Assembly: GCF_001667035.1 (NCBI RefSeq)
Contig: NZ_LZIR01000081.1
Location: 1 to 64,000 of the forward strand
Reading direction: 5' to 3'
Length of the DNA: 64,000 nucleotides
From: Mycobacterium sp. 852002-51057_SCH5723018
Lineage (GTDB): Bacteria; Actinomycetota; Actinomycetes; Mycobacteriales; Mycobacteriaceae
The notes under the pieces are model-generated. The model saw only the letters and a program-made list of their open reading frames with translations. It made no database searches and was not told the DNA's origin. Below, in pieces: positions 16,435-24,907 of this stretch. Position 1 is the first letter of the stretch. The number at the start of each line of letters is the position of its first letter. A program made the translations under genes and the position numbers.

Positions 16435-17109
16435 ATGACGCTGGTCGCCGGACGTGGTCCGCTCAGCTCCGACCCGGCCGGGCGGTTCTCGCCTCCGGTG
16501 CCCGACGATGTGGTCTACGTCGAGCCGCATCCGCGGCGCGTGCAGGCCATGCAAGGCGGGCGGTTGGTGATCGACACCGAGCGGGCGCTGTTGGTGCACC
16601 GCCGCGGTCGTCCGCTCAGCTACGTCTTCCCGATCGACGAGGTCGGCGACCTGCCTGTCGAACCCGAGCCGGAGGCGCCGGGGTTTGTGCACGTGGCCTG
16701 GGACGCGGTGGACGAGTGGCTCGAAGAGGGCCGCAGGCTGGTCTACTACCCGCCGAACCCGTACCACCGCGTCGACTGCCGCCCCACGAAGCGACACCTG
16801 CGCGTCGCGGTCGCCGGCACCACGCTGGTGGACACCCACGACACGGTGATCCTGTTCGAGACCGCGCTCGAGCCCCGCCTCTACGTCGATCCTGCGCTGG
16901 TACGCACCGATCTGCTGCGCCGCTCGGAAACTGAGAGCTATTGCAACTACAAGGGGTTCGCGACGTACTGGTCCGCGGGTGACGTCGACGACGTCGCCTG
17001 GAGCTATCCGGATCCGCCGCCGGAAAGCCTTCCCATCAAAGGTTTTCTGAGTTTCGACGCCGCTCGCGCGGACGTGATCGCAGAATTGCCCGCTAGCCGC
17101 CGTAGCTAG
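16435..17109 (+). CDS. DUF427-domain protein
   Basis: The product has 224 residues. It carries the DUF427 (NTP_transf_9-like beta) pattern twice: PHPRRVQAMQGGRLVIDTERALLV in the N-half, and KRHLRVAVAGTTLVDTHDTVILFE with LRRSETESYCNYKGFATYWSAGDVDDVAWSY (in part) in the C-half. The Cys-x-Tyr-Lys-Gly element is typical. The biochemical role of the family is unknown. It is alone on the plus strand, and its last 17 bp overlap the end of the convergent LuxR-type gene. Confidence 0.85.
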   Translation: MTLVAGRGPLSSDPAGRFSPPVPDDVVYVEPHPRRVQAMQGGRLVIDTERALLVHRRGRPLSYVFPIDEVGDLPVEPEPEAPGFVHVAWDAVDEWLEEGRRLVYYPPNPYHRVDCRPTKRHLRVAVAGTTLVDTHDTVILFETALEPRLYVDPALVRTDLLRRSETESYCNYKGFATYWSAGDVDDVAWSYPDPPPESLPIKGFLSFDAARADVIAELPASRRS

Positions 17110-18577
17110 GACTCGATTGCTCTCTCAGCGTACCGGCGAGTTGGCGGCGTGCGGTGACGTCGAGCTTGGTGAATACCTTGCGTAAGTGGTACGCGACCGT
17201 GTTGGCGCTGATGAACAGCTGCGCGCCGATCTCGGCGTTGGTGGCCCCGCCAGCGGCCATAGTGGCGATCTGGGACTCCCGCGGAGTTAGGCCGGACCCC
17301 CTTGATAAACCGGGCTTTTCGGGCATTTGCTGACCAGTGGCCTCGAGCTCCAGTCGAGTTCGCTCGGCGTAGGCCGCCATGCCGATATCGGTAAACGTTT
17401 CAAACGCGACTCGCAGCTGAGCTCGGGCGTCACGTGGCCGTCGTTCGCGGCGCAGCCATTCTCCGTAGACGAGCCGCGCCCGGGCGATGGCTGGGCGCAA
17501 ATTGGTGCAGTCCAAGCGCTCGATCGCCTCGTGATAGAGCAGTTCAGCGGACCTGCCACTGGTGACTAGTGCCCGCGAGTACCCGTAAATTCCCAGAGCC
17601 CAATCGGTCCCAGCAGGAAGAGCGCTCTCCGCCAGCAGCTCGAGGGCGTCGGCGGCCTCGCCGAGCTGCCCACAACGTGTTGCCGCTTCAATCAGCTCGG
17701 GCAGGAAAAAGTTCGTCCACAACTCTTGCGGGTGCTCGATACCTTTCCGGGCCGCGACGAGGGCACGGTCGTAGTGTCCGAGTCCGTTGCACAGAAGTGC
17801 GGTCGCCAACCCGATTGACGCCAAACCCATTCCCTCGCCCCGGGCAACCGCGTAGTGCGTGCCTGCCTGAATCAGTCGCTCCGTCTGCCGCTGGTCACCT
17901 CGCCACGCGGCGAGCGGAAGCGCGGCGTAGGGAAATACCGTCGTTGCCGTCGCGGTCGTAATCGAGTTGGCCTCCGTGATCAGTTCCCGAGACGCTTCGA
18001 AGTCACCACTCCACGTCAGCGCCGCCGCCAGCGAGTGGAGCGCTACGGGCAGCACACGTCGATCCTCGGCCACCCGAGCTAGCGTGACTTGCCGAGCGGG
18101 CAGCAGCTGCCAGGCCCGATGATCCCAAGCGATGATGGCAGCGTGGCACGCAAGCCACAGCCATCGCGTTCCGTCGTCAGGACCCGACTCATCCGCGCGG
18201 CAGAAACCGTCTACCGCCTGTCGAACGGGCCCCACCCCGGCGCGCGGACCTTCGATGATCAAGGTCGTCAGTCCATCCAGCAAGCGGTCGGATGGGCGTG
18301 GAGGCTCCTGCGCCCCAGGTGCGGCCTTGGCGGCCATGGCCACGTCGGCTATGCCGTTGCCGCCGGAGAGGCGGCCGGCGAATAGGACAGCCGACAATGC
18401 CTCGAGATACAGCTCGCGCGCCAGTGGGGCAGCACTCGCCGCGTACCCGTCGGCCAGCTCCAGCAATGCTGCGGCAGCGTCGCTACCGCACTTGGATGTG
18501 AACATCATCTCGCCGCGCAGAACTGAAGGTAAGGCACGGCCTCGCCCGACCAATGGTGCGTGCTCCGCGGGATCCAT
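17093..18577 (-). CDS. LuxR-family regulator lacking its ATPase domain (LAL-type remnant)
   Basis: The product has 494 residues. The C-terminal helix-turn-helix is intact (LTPRESQIATMAAGGATNAE, then LFISANTVAYHLRKVFTKLDV). The rest is the tetratricopeptide-like middle of large LAL/MalT-type regulators, which in full-length mycobacterial members starts around residue 450-500. The N-terminal P-loop ATPase is absent. A short GLVGR-like fragment (APLVGRGRAL) before MMFTSKCGSDAAAALLE could be what remains after an internal deletion. It is divergent from the ThDP enzyme gene and may regulate it, but loss of the ATPase makes it uncertain that it is functional. Confidence 0.75.
   Translation of the reverse strand: MDPAEHAPLVGRGRALPSVLRGEMMFTSKCGSDAAAALLELADGYAASAAPLARELYLEALSAVLFAGRLSGGNGIADVAMAAKAAPGAQEPPRPSDRLLDGLTTLIIEGPRAGVGPVRQAVDGFCRADESGPDDGTRWLWLACHAAIIAWDHRAWQLLPARQVTLARVAEDRRVLPVALHSLAAALTWSGDFEASRELITEANSITTATATTVFPYAALPLAAWRGDQRQTERLIQAGTHYAVARGEGMGLASIGLATALLCNGLGHYDRALVAARKGIEHPQELWTNFFLPELIEAATRCGQLGEAADALELLAESALPAGTDWALGIYGYSRALVTSGRSAELLYHEAIERLDCTNLRPAIARARLVYGEWLRRERRPRDARAQLRVAFETFTDIGMAAYAERTRLELEATGQQMPEKPGLSRGSGLTPRESQIATMAAGGATNAEIGAQLFISANTVAYHLRKVFTKLDVTARRQLAGTLREQSSPSYGG
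17100..17112. repeat. 13-bp direct repeat, left copy (CCGTAGCTAGGAC)
   Basis: CCGTAGCTAGGAC here encodes the C-terminal SYG of the LuxR-type protein on the minus strand. An identical 13-mer at 20418-20430 encodes the C-terminal SYG of the acyl-CoA dehydrogenase. The pair encloses the LuxR and ThDP-enzyme genes. Confidence 0.6.
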
Positions 18578-18777
18578 CAGCGCGCGGCTTCGCGCCCGCC
18601 CCGGACCCGGGCGTAAATCATGCCGAAAGTGTATCGCCGACCGTCAGATCAGACTCGGCTGTTGATTGCCAGCGGACTACCAGGTCTTGAGGATTCTGAG
18701 TCCAGGCGTTGCATTCATGATCTAGGTGGGCAAGGCGGGCGCCGTTCGCCGGGGGGCGCAAGACATCTGGAGGCAGC

Positions 18778-20379
18778 ATGACCACTGTCCGCAACGCAAT
18801 CCTCGACTTGCTCCGCGCACACAATCTGACCACCTTCTTCGGCAATCCCGGTTCGTCGGAATTGGCTCTCTTGCAAGACTTTCCAGATGATTTTCGCTAT
18901 CTGTTGGGGCTGCAGGAGATGGTGCCGGTGGGGATGGCTGACGCGTATGCACAGGTCACCGGTAGACCCGCTCTGGTGAATCTGCATACCGCCCCTGGAA
19001 TGGGCAACGCTCAAGGACAGCTATACAACGCATTCGTCAACAAGACCCCATTGATCGTGACGGCTGGAAACCAGCGGCGAACAATGCAGAACCAGTACTG
19101 CCTACTTACCAACGCCGAACCCACCATTGTGCCCAGACCTTTCGTGAAGTGGGCAGCCGAACCCGCTGTCGCAAGTGAGGCTCCCGCGGTGCTGGCCCGT
19201 GCCATCCATCTGGCGACCACGCCGCCGATGGGTCCGGTGTTCGTCTCGCTACCAATGGATGACATGCCCCTCGAACTCGACGACGCACAGACCATCGATA
19301 TCGCCGCCATCCGCAACCGCTCAGTGATCCACGCGACGGGCTTCCCCGCAGAGCTCGCTCAGCAGATCAGCGGGCGATTGGAGTCCGCGAAGTCGCCGGC
19401 TTTGATAGTCGGCGGCGACGTCGAACGGTATGGCGCGTGGGACGCGGTGATCGGACTGGCCGAACGGACCCAGTCAGTCGTGTGGACTGCACCGTTGACC
19501 GGGTGGAGTGGATTTCCCGAGAATCACCCGCTGTATCAAGGCATCTTGCCGCCCGGTGCAGGCTGGATCTCCCGGATGCTGACCGGACATGATCTGCTGT
19601 TGGTCATCGGAGCCCCGGTCTTCCGGTACTACCCGCACGTGCCCGGACCTTATCTCCCCGAAGGCGCAAGTCTGATTCACATCACAAACGATCCCGACGA
19701 AGCCGCCCGCGCCCCCGTCGGAGATGCGATCGTCGCCGACCTGGCCAGCGCAGCCCGTGCGTTACTCGCGGCGGCAACACCGGCCCAGCGGTCCAGCCCT
19801 GCGCCGCGAGCTCCGGTCCCCGATCTCCAACACGAGCAGGTGCCCTTCAAGCCGGAAGCATTGTGGACGGCGGTTGGGCGAGCCGCACCGCCGGAAACGC
19901 TATGGGTCAGCGAAGCGGGCAGCAATGAGGTCGCCATCACGAACAGCATTCGACCGGGTCACCAATTCTCGCATCTATCGGCTTCGGGCGGTGGGCTCGG
20001 CTTTGGGCTACCCGCATCCATTGGCGCTCAGTTGGCAGCCCCGGATCGTCCCGTTGTGGCGTTAATCGGTGATGGGTCGATGCAGTACGCGATCACCGCG
20101 TTGTGGACAGCCGCGCAATACCAGCTTCCGGTCACCATCGTGGTCGCCTCTAACGCCGAATACGGTGTTGTCAAAGAGTTCGGCGTGTGGGAGAAGACGC
20201 CGGGCGTACCCGGGCTCGACGTACCGGGGCTCGACGTTGTGGCAACAGCGGCTAGCTACGGCGTGGATGCCCACGAAGCGCACACCACGGACGAGGTCAT
20301 CGAGTTAGTGAAAAGCGGCATCGCCGATCGACGGCGACCCACCCTGATCAATGCGCGCACGACGCCGGTCGCCGGCTGA
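18778..20379 (+). CDS. mdlC: ThDP-dependent decarboxylase, benzoylformate decarboxylase family
   Basis: The product has 533 residues with a clear ribosome site (GGAGG) before ATG. The known BFDC active-site residues fall at the same numbers as in Pseudomonas putida: Ser26 in GNPGSSEL, Glu47 in GLQEMV, His70 in NLHTAPGMGNAQG. The C-terminal ThDP site is GDGSMQYAITALWTAAQYQ. The enzyme converts aryl 2-oxo acids to aldehydes. The histidine equivalent to P. putida His281 (FRYH) is Tyr285 here (FRYYPH), so its substrate or reaction may differ. It is divergent from the LuxR remnant, with a 200-bp gap between them. Confidence 0.88.
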   Translation: MTTVRNAILDLLRAHNLTTFFGNPGSSELALLQDFPDDFRYLLGLQEMVPVGMADAYAQVTGRPALVNLHTAPGMGNAQGQLYNAFVNKTPLIVTAGNQRRTMQNQYCLLTNAEPTIVPRPFVKWAAEPAVASEAPAVLARAIHLATTPPMGPVFVSLPMDDMPLELDDAQTIDIAAIRNRSVIHATGFPAELAQQISGRLESAKSPALIVGGDVERYGAWDAVIGLAERTQSVVWTAPLTGWSGFPENHPLYQGILPPGAGWISRMLTGHDLLLVIGAPVFRYYPHVPGPYLPEGASLIHITNDPDEAARAPVGDAIVADLASAARALLAAATPAQRSSPAPRAPVPDLQHEQVPFKPEALWTAVGRAAPPETLWVSEAGSNEVAITNSIRPGHQFSHLSASGGGLGFGLPASIGAQLAAPDRPVVALIGDGSMQYAITALWTAAQYQLPVTIVVASNAEYGVVKEFGVWEKTPGVPGLDVPGLDVVATAASYGVDAHEAHTTDEVIELVKSGIADRRRPTLINARTTPVAG

Positions 20380-20410
20380 TTCACCGTAGCGATTGCCAGA
20401 TGACAGCCGT

Positions 20411-21586
20411 TCAACCACCGTAGCTAGGACGTCCCAGCTTCAGCTCGTGCTGGGCGATCATGTTGCGGAAGACCTCCATGGTGCCGCCGTAGATCCCCGC
20501 GGGCACACCGTGGCGGAAGATGAACTCGATGGCGCCGTCGTCGGCCGAACCCGGAGTATCGGTGGGCAATGCCGACGCCGCACCCAACATGTCCATCAAT
20601 TCCGGTGACACGTCACGCATTGTCTGAATAAGCGCCACGCGACCGTACATGCCGGGGGTGGAGACCGCCGCTTCAATGCGGGCCATGCTGCGCCCGAGCC
20701 GGTATTTCGTCGCCTCGTCGTCGATCGGGCGCCGCCCGTCGGCATCCGGGGTGGAGAGGATCGCAGCGACCCCGTCGGCCGCCTCGGCCATCAGGTGTCC
20801 GTGCTCCGACATCATCGAAATGTTCTGCAGGCCATGCTCTGCAGGGTCGGTGACACCGTGCTCCGCGTCGAGCGCGAACCGCATCACCGTCCAGCCGCCG
20901 TTCACCTCACCGATCCGGTATCGGTCATCGACGCGTACATCGCTGTAATAGACGATGTTGGTGCGGTCGCCGTCGAGTGTCCGAATGCCCTGGATCTCGA
21001 TGCCCTCCGAATCCAGCGGTACCAGAAACATGGTCAGGTTCTTGTGTTTTCGTCCCTGCGGGTCAGTGTTGGTGAGCAGGAAGACATACTTGGCGTTCTG
21101 CGCGTTGGAGGTGAACATCTTGGAGCCGTTGATGATCCATCCGTCGCCGTCACGCACGGCTCGGGTCTTGCAGGTCGCGACGTCGGAGCCGCCCTCGGGC
21201 TCGGTGTAGCCCAGGCACAGCCGGATCTCACCGGACAGCACGCCCGGCAACACCGCGTCGACGAGCTCTGGCGCGCCGAACTGCTTCACTAATCGGGCGA
21301 CGACTGCCGTGGTGCCCCAGTGGAACCATGGGGCATGGGCACGTCCGATCTCGAGGTGGAAGATCCGGCGGCGCACCGCATCGAATCCGCCTTCGGACTC
21401 CAGCTCGAAATCCGAAGTCAGATAGCCCGCTTCGCCCAACGCCAAATGCAGTTGCTCACTGAAGTTTTCACCGGTCTCACGATCACGCCGGCGCACCTCG
21501 TCGGTGACGTGTTCGGTGATGAACTCCCGGAATTGATCGAAGAATTCCCGATCCTTGGGCGAGAGTGCTACGCGGGAAAAGTCCAT
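20411..21586 (-). CDS. acyl-CoA dehydrogenase
   Basis: The product has 391 residues. It has FAD and substrate loops YTEPEGGSDVATCKTRA and WIINGSKMFTSNAQNAKYVFLLT, and the C-terminal helix with FIFRHGVPAGIYGGTMEVFRNMIAQHELKLGRPSYGG in the usual position (given in part). Acyl-CoA dehydrogenases introduce the alpha-beta double bond in beta-oxidation of fatty, branched or cyclic acyl-CoA esters. It is 18 bp downstream of the LLM enzyme gene, on the same strand in the opposite gene order (the LLM gene lies after it). Its 3' end carries the right copy of the 13-bp repeat. Confidence 0.92.
   Translation of the reverse strand: MDFSRVALSPKDREFFDQFREFITEHVTDEVRRRDRETGENFSEQLHLALGEAGYLTSDFELESEGGFDAVRRRIFHLEIGRAHAPWFHWGTTAVVARLVKQFGAPELVDAVLPGVLSGEIRLCLGYTEPEGGSDVATCKTRAVRDGDGWIINGSKMFTSNAQNAKYVFLLTNTDPQGRKHKNLTMFLVPLDSEGIEIQGIRTLDGDRTNIVYYSDVRVDDRYRIGEVNGGWTVMRFALDAEHGVTDPAEHGLQNISMMSEHGHLMAEAADGVAAILSTPDADGRRPIDDEATKYRLGRSMARIEAAVSTPGMYGRVALIQTMRDVSPELMDMLGAASALPTDTPGSADDGAIEFIFRHGVPAGIYGGTMEVFRNMIAQHELKLGRPSYGG
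20418..20430. repeat. 13-bp direct repeat, right copy (CCGTAGCTAGGAC)
   Basis: Identical to the copy at 17100-17112, in the same orientation and in the same coding context (C-terminal SYG of a minus-strand gene). The interval between copies is about 3.3 kb. Confidence 0.6.
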
Positions 21587-21604
21587 GCGGCGTCTTTAAT
21601 CCAT

Positions 21605-22525
21605 CTAGGCCGCGTCGACCACGAGGTCACCGAAACGCTCGAGGGTTTCGAGCGTGTGCGCGATGCTGTCGCCCGGCAGTCCGACGCTCACCCACGTCAC
21701 CCCCAGCTTCGCCAGCTTCTCCAGGCCGTCGAGGTAGGCGTCGGGGTCGAAGGAGTCGTCCGCTGGGCTGCCGCCGTCGAAGTTGGCGAACGTGACGTCG
21801 ATCGCCGACCAATCCCGGCCCGCCGCATCGCATCGGCGTCGCAGATCCTCGATCCCGTCGCTGAGACGCTGCACCGAGTCGATGACGGCGGTGCCGGCCG
21901 TCTGCGCGAGTTGGGGCGGGGCGGGAAACGGACACCAGCCATCGCCGTACAGCGCCACCCGCTGGCGGGCGGCCGCCGTGTTGCCGCCGATCCAGATCGG
22001 CGGGTGCGGCCGGCTGATCGGGCGCGGGTGCGCGGTGATCCCGCGCGCACTGAAATGCCTTCCCTCGAACGAGATGTCGTCATCGGTCCAGATGGCGCGG
22101 ATCACCTGCAGCGCTTCCTCGAAGAGCTCGGCGCGCTCGTCGTAGTTGACGCCCAGCGCCGCGAACTCGCGCTTCAGGTAACCCACCCCGACCGCCAGCG
22201 TGAATCGGCCGCCCGAGAGCAGGTCCAGCGTCGCGCCGGACTTGGCCACCACGAACGGGTTTCGATACGGCAGCACCACGATGTTGGGGATCAGCCGCAG
22301 CGCCGTCGTCCTGGCCGCCGCGAAGCCCAGCGCCACAAAGGGATCCAGGGCGTCATGCCCGCCGGCTTCCAGCCAGCGCTGCGAGGGTGCGGGGTGGTCG
22401 GTGAAGCCGAAGCCGTGAAAGCCGGCCGCCTCGGCCGCCGCCGCCACGGTCGCAATGCCCTCCCCCGCCGCCAGTTCCGGGTTGTACGGATGGCTGTGCA
22501 TGGGGTGGGTGATGGTGAAGCGCAT
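21605..22525 (-). CDS. LLM-class (luciferase-like) oxidoreductase, probably F420-dependent
   Basis: The product has 306 residues of the TIM-barrel bacterial luciferase-like fold. It begins MRFTITHPMHSHPYNPELAAG and contains FGFTDHPAPSQRW, LRLIPNIVVLPYRNPFVVAKSGATLDLLSGGRF (in part), GVGYLKREFAALG and PPIWIGGNTAAARQRVALYGDGW. The pattern ending GGNT in PPIWIGGNT is common in mycobacterial F420-dependent members; the flavin cannot be proved from sequence. It is 18 bp upstream of the acyl-CoA dehydrogenase gene and 16 bp downstream of the thioesterase gene, all minus strand, so the three probably form an operon starting near 23423. Confidence 0.88.
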   Translation of the reverse strand: MRFTITHPMHSHPYNPELAAGEGIATVAAAAEAAGFHGFGFTDHPAPSQRWLEAGGHDALDPFVALGFAAARTTALRLIPNIVVLPYRNPFVVAKSGATLDLLSGGRFTLAVGVGYLKREFAALGVNYDERAELFEEALQVIRAIWTDDDISFEGRHFSARGITAHPRPISRPHPPIWIGGNTAAARQRVALYGDGWCPFPAPPQLAQTAGTAVIDSVQRLSDGIEDLRRRCDAAGRDWSAIDVTFANFDGGSPADDSFDPDAYLDGLEKLAKLGVTWVSVGLPGDSIAHTLETLERFGDLVVDAA

Positions 22526-22541
22526 GACCGCGTCCTGTGGA

Positions 22542-23423
22542 TCAGAACCGCGAGCGGGCGTCGATCGAGGTGTCGGTGGTGCGCAGCGGGCGGATCAACG
22601 CCTCTTGGGCGAAGGAGGCCAGCAGCTCGCCCTCCTCGCTGTGCACGGTGCCGCGGACGTACGACATCCCCGCGCCCACCTGGGTGCTCTCATGCGTGTA
22701 GAGCAGCCAGCCGTCCCAGTGCACCGGCTCGTGGAACGCAACGGAAATGCTCATCGGGGCGGTCGACACGGTGAGGTGCGCCTGGCTGGTGCCGATCCCG
22801 GGGTGCGCGCGCATGGTGGTGGAGATCCCCAGATGGCCGGTGAAGTACGCGACCAGCGCCTTGGCCAAGTCGTCACGCGACGGGATGGGGTCGTAGCGCA
22901 GCCACGCGTACAGCTCCGGCGGCCCGACCTCGTCGGGGCTGTTGACGTCGACGACGTCGACCAGCCGCAGCTCCCGCCCGATCATCGGCATCTCGGAAAC
23001 GTTGGCATCCGCCGGCGGCGCGACCTCGGGCCGCGGCAGGTGGTGGCGGATGACGTCGCCGGTCGGGACGTCGGCCAGCGCCGTGATGCTCAGGCAGCGG
23101 CGACCGTTCTGATGCACCGCGACGACCGCGGTAGCGGTGGACCGGCCCTCGGCCACGACGTCCAGGACAAGCTCGATCGGCGGCCCGACGACGATCGCAC
23201 GAGAGAACACCGCGTGTGCCGAGCGCACCGACTTGTCCGGGAAACGTTTGGCCACCGCGACAATCGCCTGCGCGAGCACCTGGGTGCCTTCCACAACCTG
23301 CCGGTCGTCACCAGCTGCGATGCCGGTGTCGCCGGTGAACCGGTCTTGCCCGTCGGCCTGCACGTCGAACAGATCCAGCAGACCATGCACCGTCCACTCG
23401 GTCTGCTCAGATTCTGTGGTCAA
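22542..23423 (-). CDS. TesB-like acyl-CoA thioesterase (double hotdog)
   Basis: The product has 293 residues with a TTG start. The acyl-CoA thioesterase II pattern is present: HGLLDLFDVQADGQDRFTG at the start, GTQVLAQAIVAVAKRFPDKSVRSAHAVF as the first hotdog helix (in part), then a second hotdog with STAPMSISVAFHEPVHWDGWLLYTHES. It hydrolyses acyl-CoA. It is divergent from the SRPBCC gene, and the copy B regulatory element sits in the shared 95-bp gap. Alternative starts inside the first 10 codons are not obvious. Confidence 0.88.
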   Translation of the reverse strand: MTTESEQTEWTVHGLLDLFDVQADGQDRFTGDTGIAAGDDRQVVEGTQVLAQAIVAVAKRFPDKSVRSAHAVFSRAIVVGPPIELVLDVVAEGRSTATAVVAVHQNGRRCLSITALADVPTGDVIRHHLPRPEVAPPADANVSEMPMIGRELRLVDVVDVNSPDEVGPPELYAWLRYDPIPSRDDLAKALVAYFTGHLGISTTMRAHPGIGTSQAHLTVSTAPMSISVAFHEPVHWDGWLLYTHESTQVGAGMSYVRGTVHSEEGELLASFAQEALIRPLRTTDTSIDARSRF

Positions 23424-23461
23424 GTCCGCTCCACCTCTCGCTAGCAGCTCACGGCTCAGCG

Positions 23462-23485
23462 TGACACTTTGAGTAGGATTTGTAA
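23462..23485. promoter_or_regulatory. TGACA-N14-TGTAA element, copy B (divergent thioesterase / SRPBCC)
   Basis: TGACACTTT, five bases, GGATTTGTAA, with exactly 14 bases between TGACA and TGTAA. It lies 38 bp upstream of the minus-strand thioesterase start and 33 bp upstream of the plus-strand SRPBCC start, so it could serve both. Confidence 0.7.
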
Positions 23486-23518
23486 AGCTTGGCTAACAGA
23501 CACAGGGAGGCAACGCAA

Positions 23519-24010
23519 TTGGGCATCGTGACCAGCACCTCGGAGACCGCCTTCACCCAGTCCGCCGAGGCCGTGTACGACTTCGTCACCAATCCGGCTA
23601 ACTGGACCAAGACCTATCCCGGCAGCGCGCACATCGGCAAGCTGCCACAGCTCCCGCTCAAGGTCGGCGACACCTGGGAGGAAGCCGGCCCGGACGGCGA
23701 CCGGATCTTTGGCTGGCAGCTGGCGATCGCCGACCGGCCGACGCTATTCGTCTTCAATTCCGTCGGCCGCCTAGGCCACGACCGCGACGGGAACGGCGGC
23801 CTCGAGGGCCGGATCACCGTGTCGTACCGGTTCACCAACCCCGGCCACGACATCACGCTGTTCTCCCGGACCATGACGATCGAGGCGTCCAAAAACGCTC
23901 CGCTGCCGGACCAGCTTTTTCAGCAGGCCAACCCCGCCAGGATCGACGCATACCACGCGGCCGTCGCGCGCGAACTGGGCGAGATTGACACCGGTACCGG
24001 CGGTGCGTGA
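23519..24010 (+). CDS. SRPBCC-family protein
   Basis: The product has 163 residues. A TTG at 23519 is chosen because GGGAGG lies 8 bp upstream; a GTG at 23528 is an alternative. It has the helix-grip pattern TSETAFTQSAEAVYDFVTNPANWTKTYPG, VGDTWEEAGPDGDRIFGWQLAIADRP, and a final helix ARIDAYHAAVARELGEID. SRPBCC proteins bind or transform hydrophobic ligands. It lies directly after the copy B element and its stop is followed at once by copy C and the lactonase gene, so it belongs to the same regulated group. Confidence 0.83.
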   Translation: MGIVTSTSETAFTQSAEAVYDFVTNPANWTKTYPGSAHIGKLPQLPLKVGDTWEEAGPDGDRIFGWQLAIADRPTLFVFNSVGRLGHDRDGNGGLEGRITVSYRFTNPGHDITLFSRTMTIEASKNAPLPDQLFQQANPARIDAYHAAVARELGEIDTGTGGA

Positions 24011-24031
24011 CACTTTTGCGATGTTTTGTAA
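24008..24031. promoter_or_regulatory. TGACA-N14-TGTAA element, copy C (before the lactonase gene)
   Basis: TGACACTTT, TGCGATG, TTTTGTAA with the same 14-base spacing as copies A, B and D. It starts at the last bases of the SRPBCC gene and ends 27 bp before the SMP-30 start codon. Confidence 0.7.
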
Positions 24032-24058
24032 TGCGGAGGGTTTGTCAGGCGTGAGCGG

Positions 24059-24886
24059 ATGATTCCCGAGCCCCTGGCCAACGGATTCTGCTTCGGCGAG
24101 GGCCCGCGCTGGTTCGAGGGCCTGCTGTGGTTCTCCGACATGCTGGGCGAGGCCGTGCACACCGCGGACATGCGCGGCTCGGTGACCACAGTGCCGCTGC
24201 CCGGCCACTCCCCGTCGGGCCTGGGTTTTCGTCCCGACGGCTCGCTGCTGATCGCCTCGACCGAAGACCGGCAGGTGTTGCGCTACGACGGCGAAGCCGT
24301 CGCCACCGTCGCCGATCTCGCCGAGGTCGCCCCGGCCAACCTGGGCGACATGGTCGTCGACGACGCGGGGCGCGCCTACATCGGATGCCAGGCGTTCTCG
24401 GGTGGCGTCATCATCAGGCTCGACCCGGACGACGGCGCGACCAGGGCCACTATTGTCGCGGGCGACCTCGACTTCCCCAACGGCATGGTGATCACACCCG
24501 ACCGAAAGACGTTGATTGTGGCCGAATCCACCGGCCGGCGGCTCAGCGCCTTCACCATCGGCGATGACGGCGGGCTCACCGACCGCCGCGTCTTCGCCGA
24601 GGGCCTCGACGGGCCGCCCGACGGCATCGCCCTCGACGCGGAGGGCGCGGTGTGGGCCTCGATGACGCTGGCCCACCAGTTCGAGCGGATCACCGAAGGC
24701 GGCGCCGTCACCGACCGCATCGACATGGGCGAGCGGGTGGCCATCGCGTGCGCCCTTGGCGGCCCGCAGCGCCGCACGCTGTTTCTGCTGTCCAGCACGG
24801 ACGCCTATCCCCAGCGCCTGGTGGGCACCCGGCTGTCGCGGCTGGACGCCGTGACCGTGACCACGCCCGGCGCCGGCCTGCCCTAG
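24059..24886 (+). CDS. SMP-30/gluconolaconase-like lactonase
   Basis: The product has 275 residues of the six-bladed SMP-30/LRE beta-propeller. Family marks are FGEGPRWFEGLLWFSDMLG with the metal-binding Glu, GLGFRPDGSLLIAS, ANLGDMVVDDAGRAYIG, FPNGMVITPDRKTLIVAES and the later metal Asp in GPPDGIALDAEGAVWAS. These enzymes hydrolyse lactones. A lactonase in the same regulon as a Baeyer-Villiger monooxygenase points to a cyclic ketone intermediate; that link is inference. The ribosome site is weak: a GGAGGG lies 18 bp upstream. The thioesterase gene follows after 21 bp. Confidence 0.88.
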   Translation: MIPEPLANGFCFGEGPRWFEGLLWFSDMLGEAVHTADMRGSVTTVPLPGHSPSGLGFRPDGSLLIASTEDRQVLRYDGEAVATVADLAEVAPANLGDMVVDDAGRAYIGCQAFSGGVIIRLDPDDGATRATIVAGDLDFPNGMVITPDRKTLIVAESTGRRLSAFTIGDDGGLTDRRVFAEGLDGPPDGIALDAEGAVWASMTLAHQFERITEGGAVTDRIDMGERVAIACALGGPQRRTLFLLSSTDAYPQRLVGTRLSRLDAVTVTTPGAGLP

Positions 24887-24907
24887 ACCCCGCGGAGAGG
24901 CGGACGA

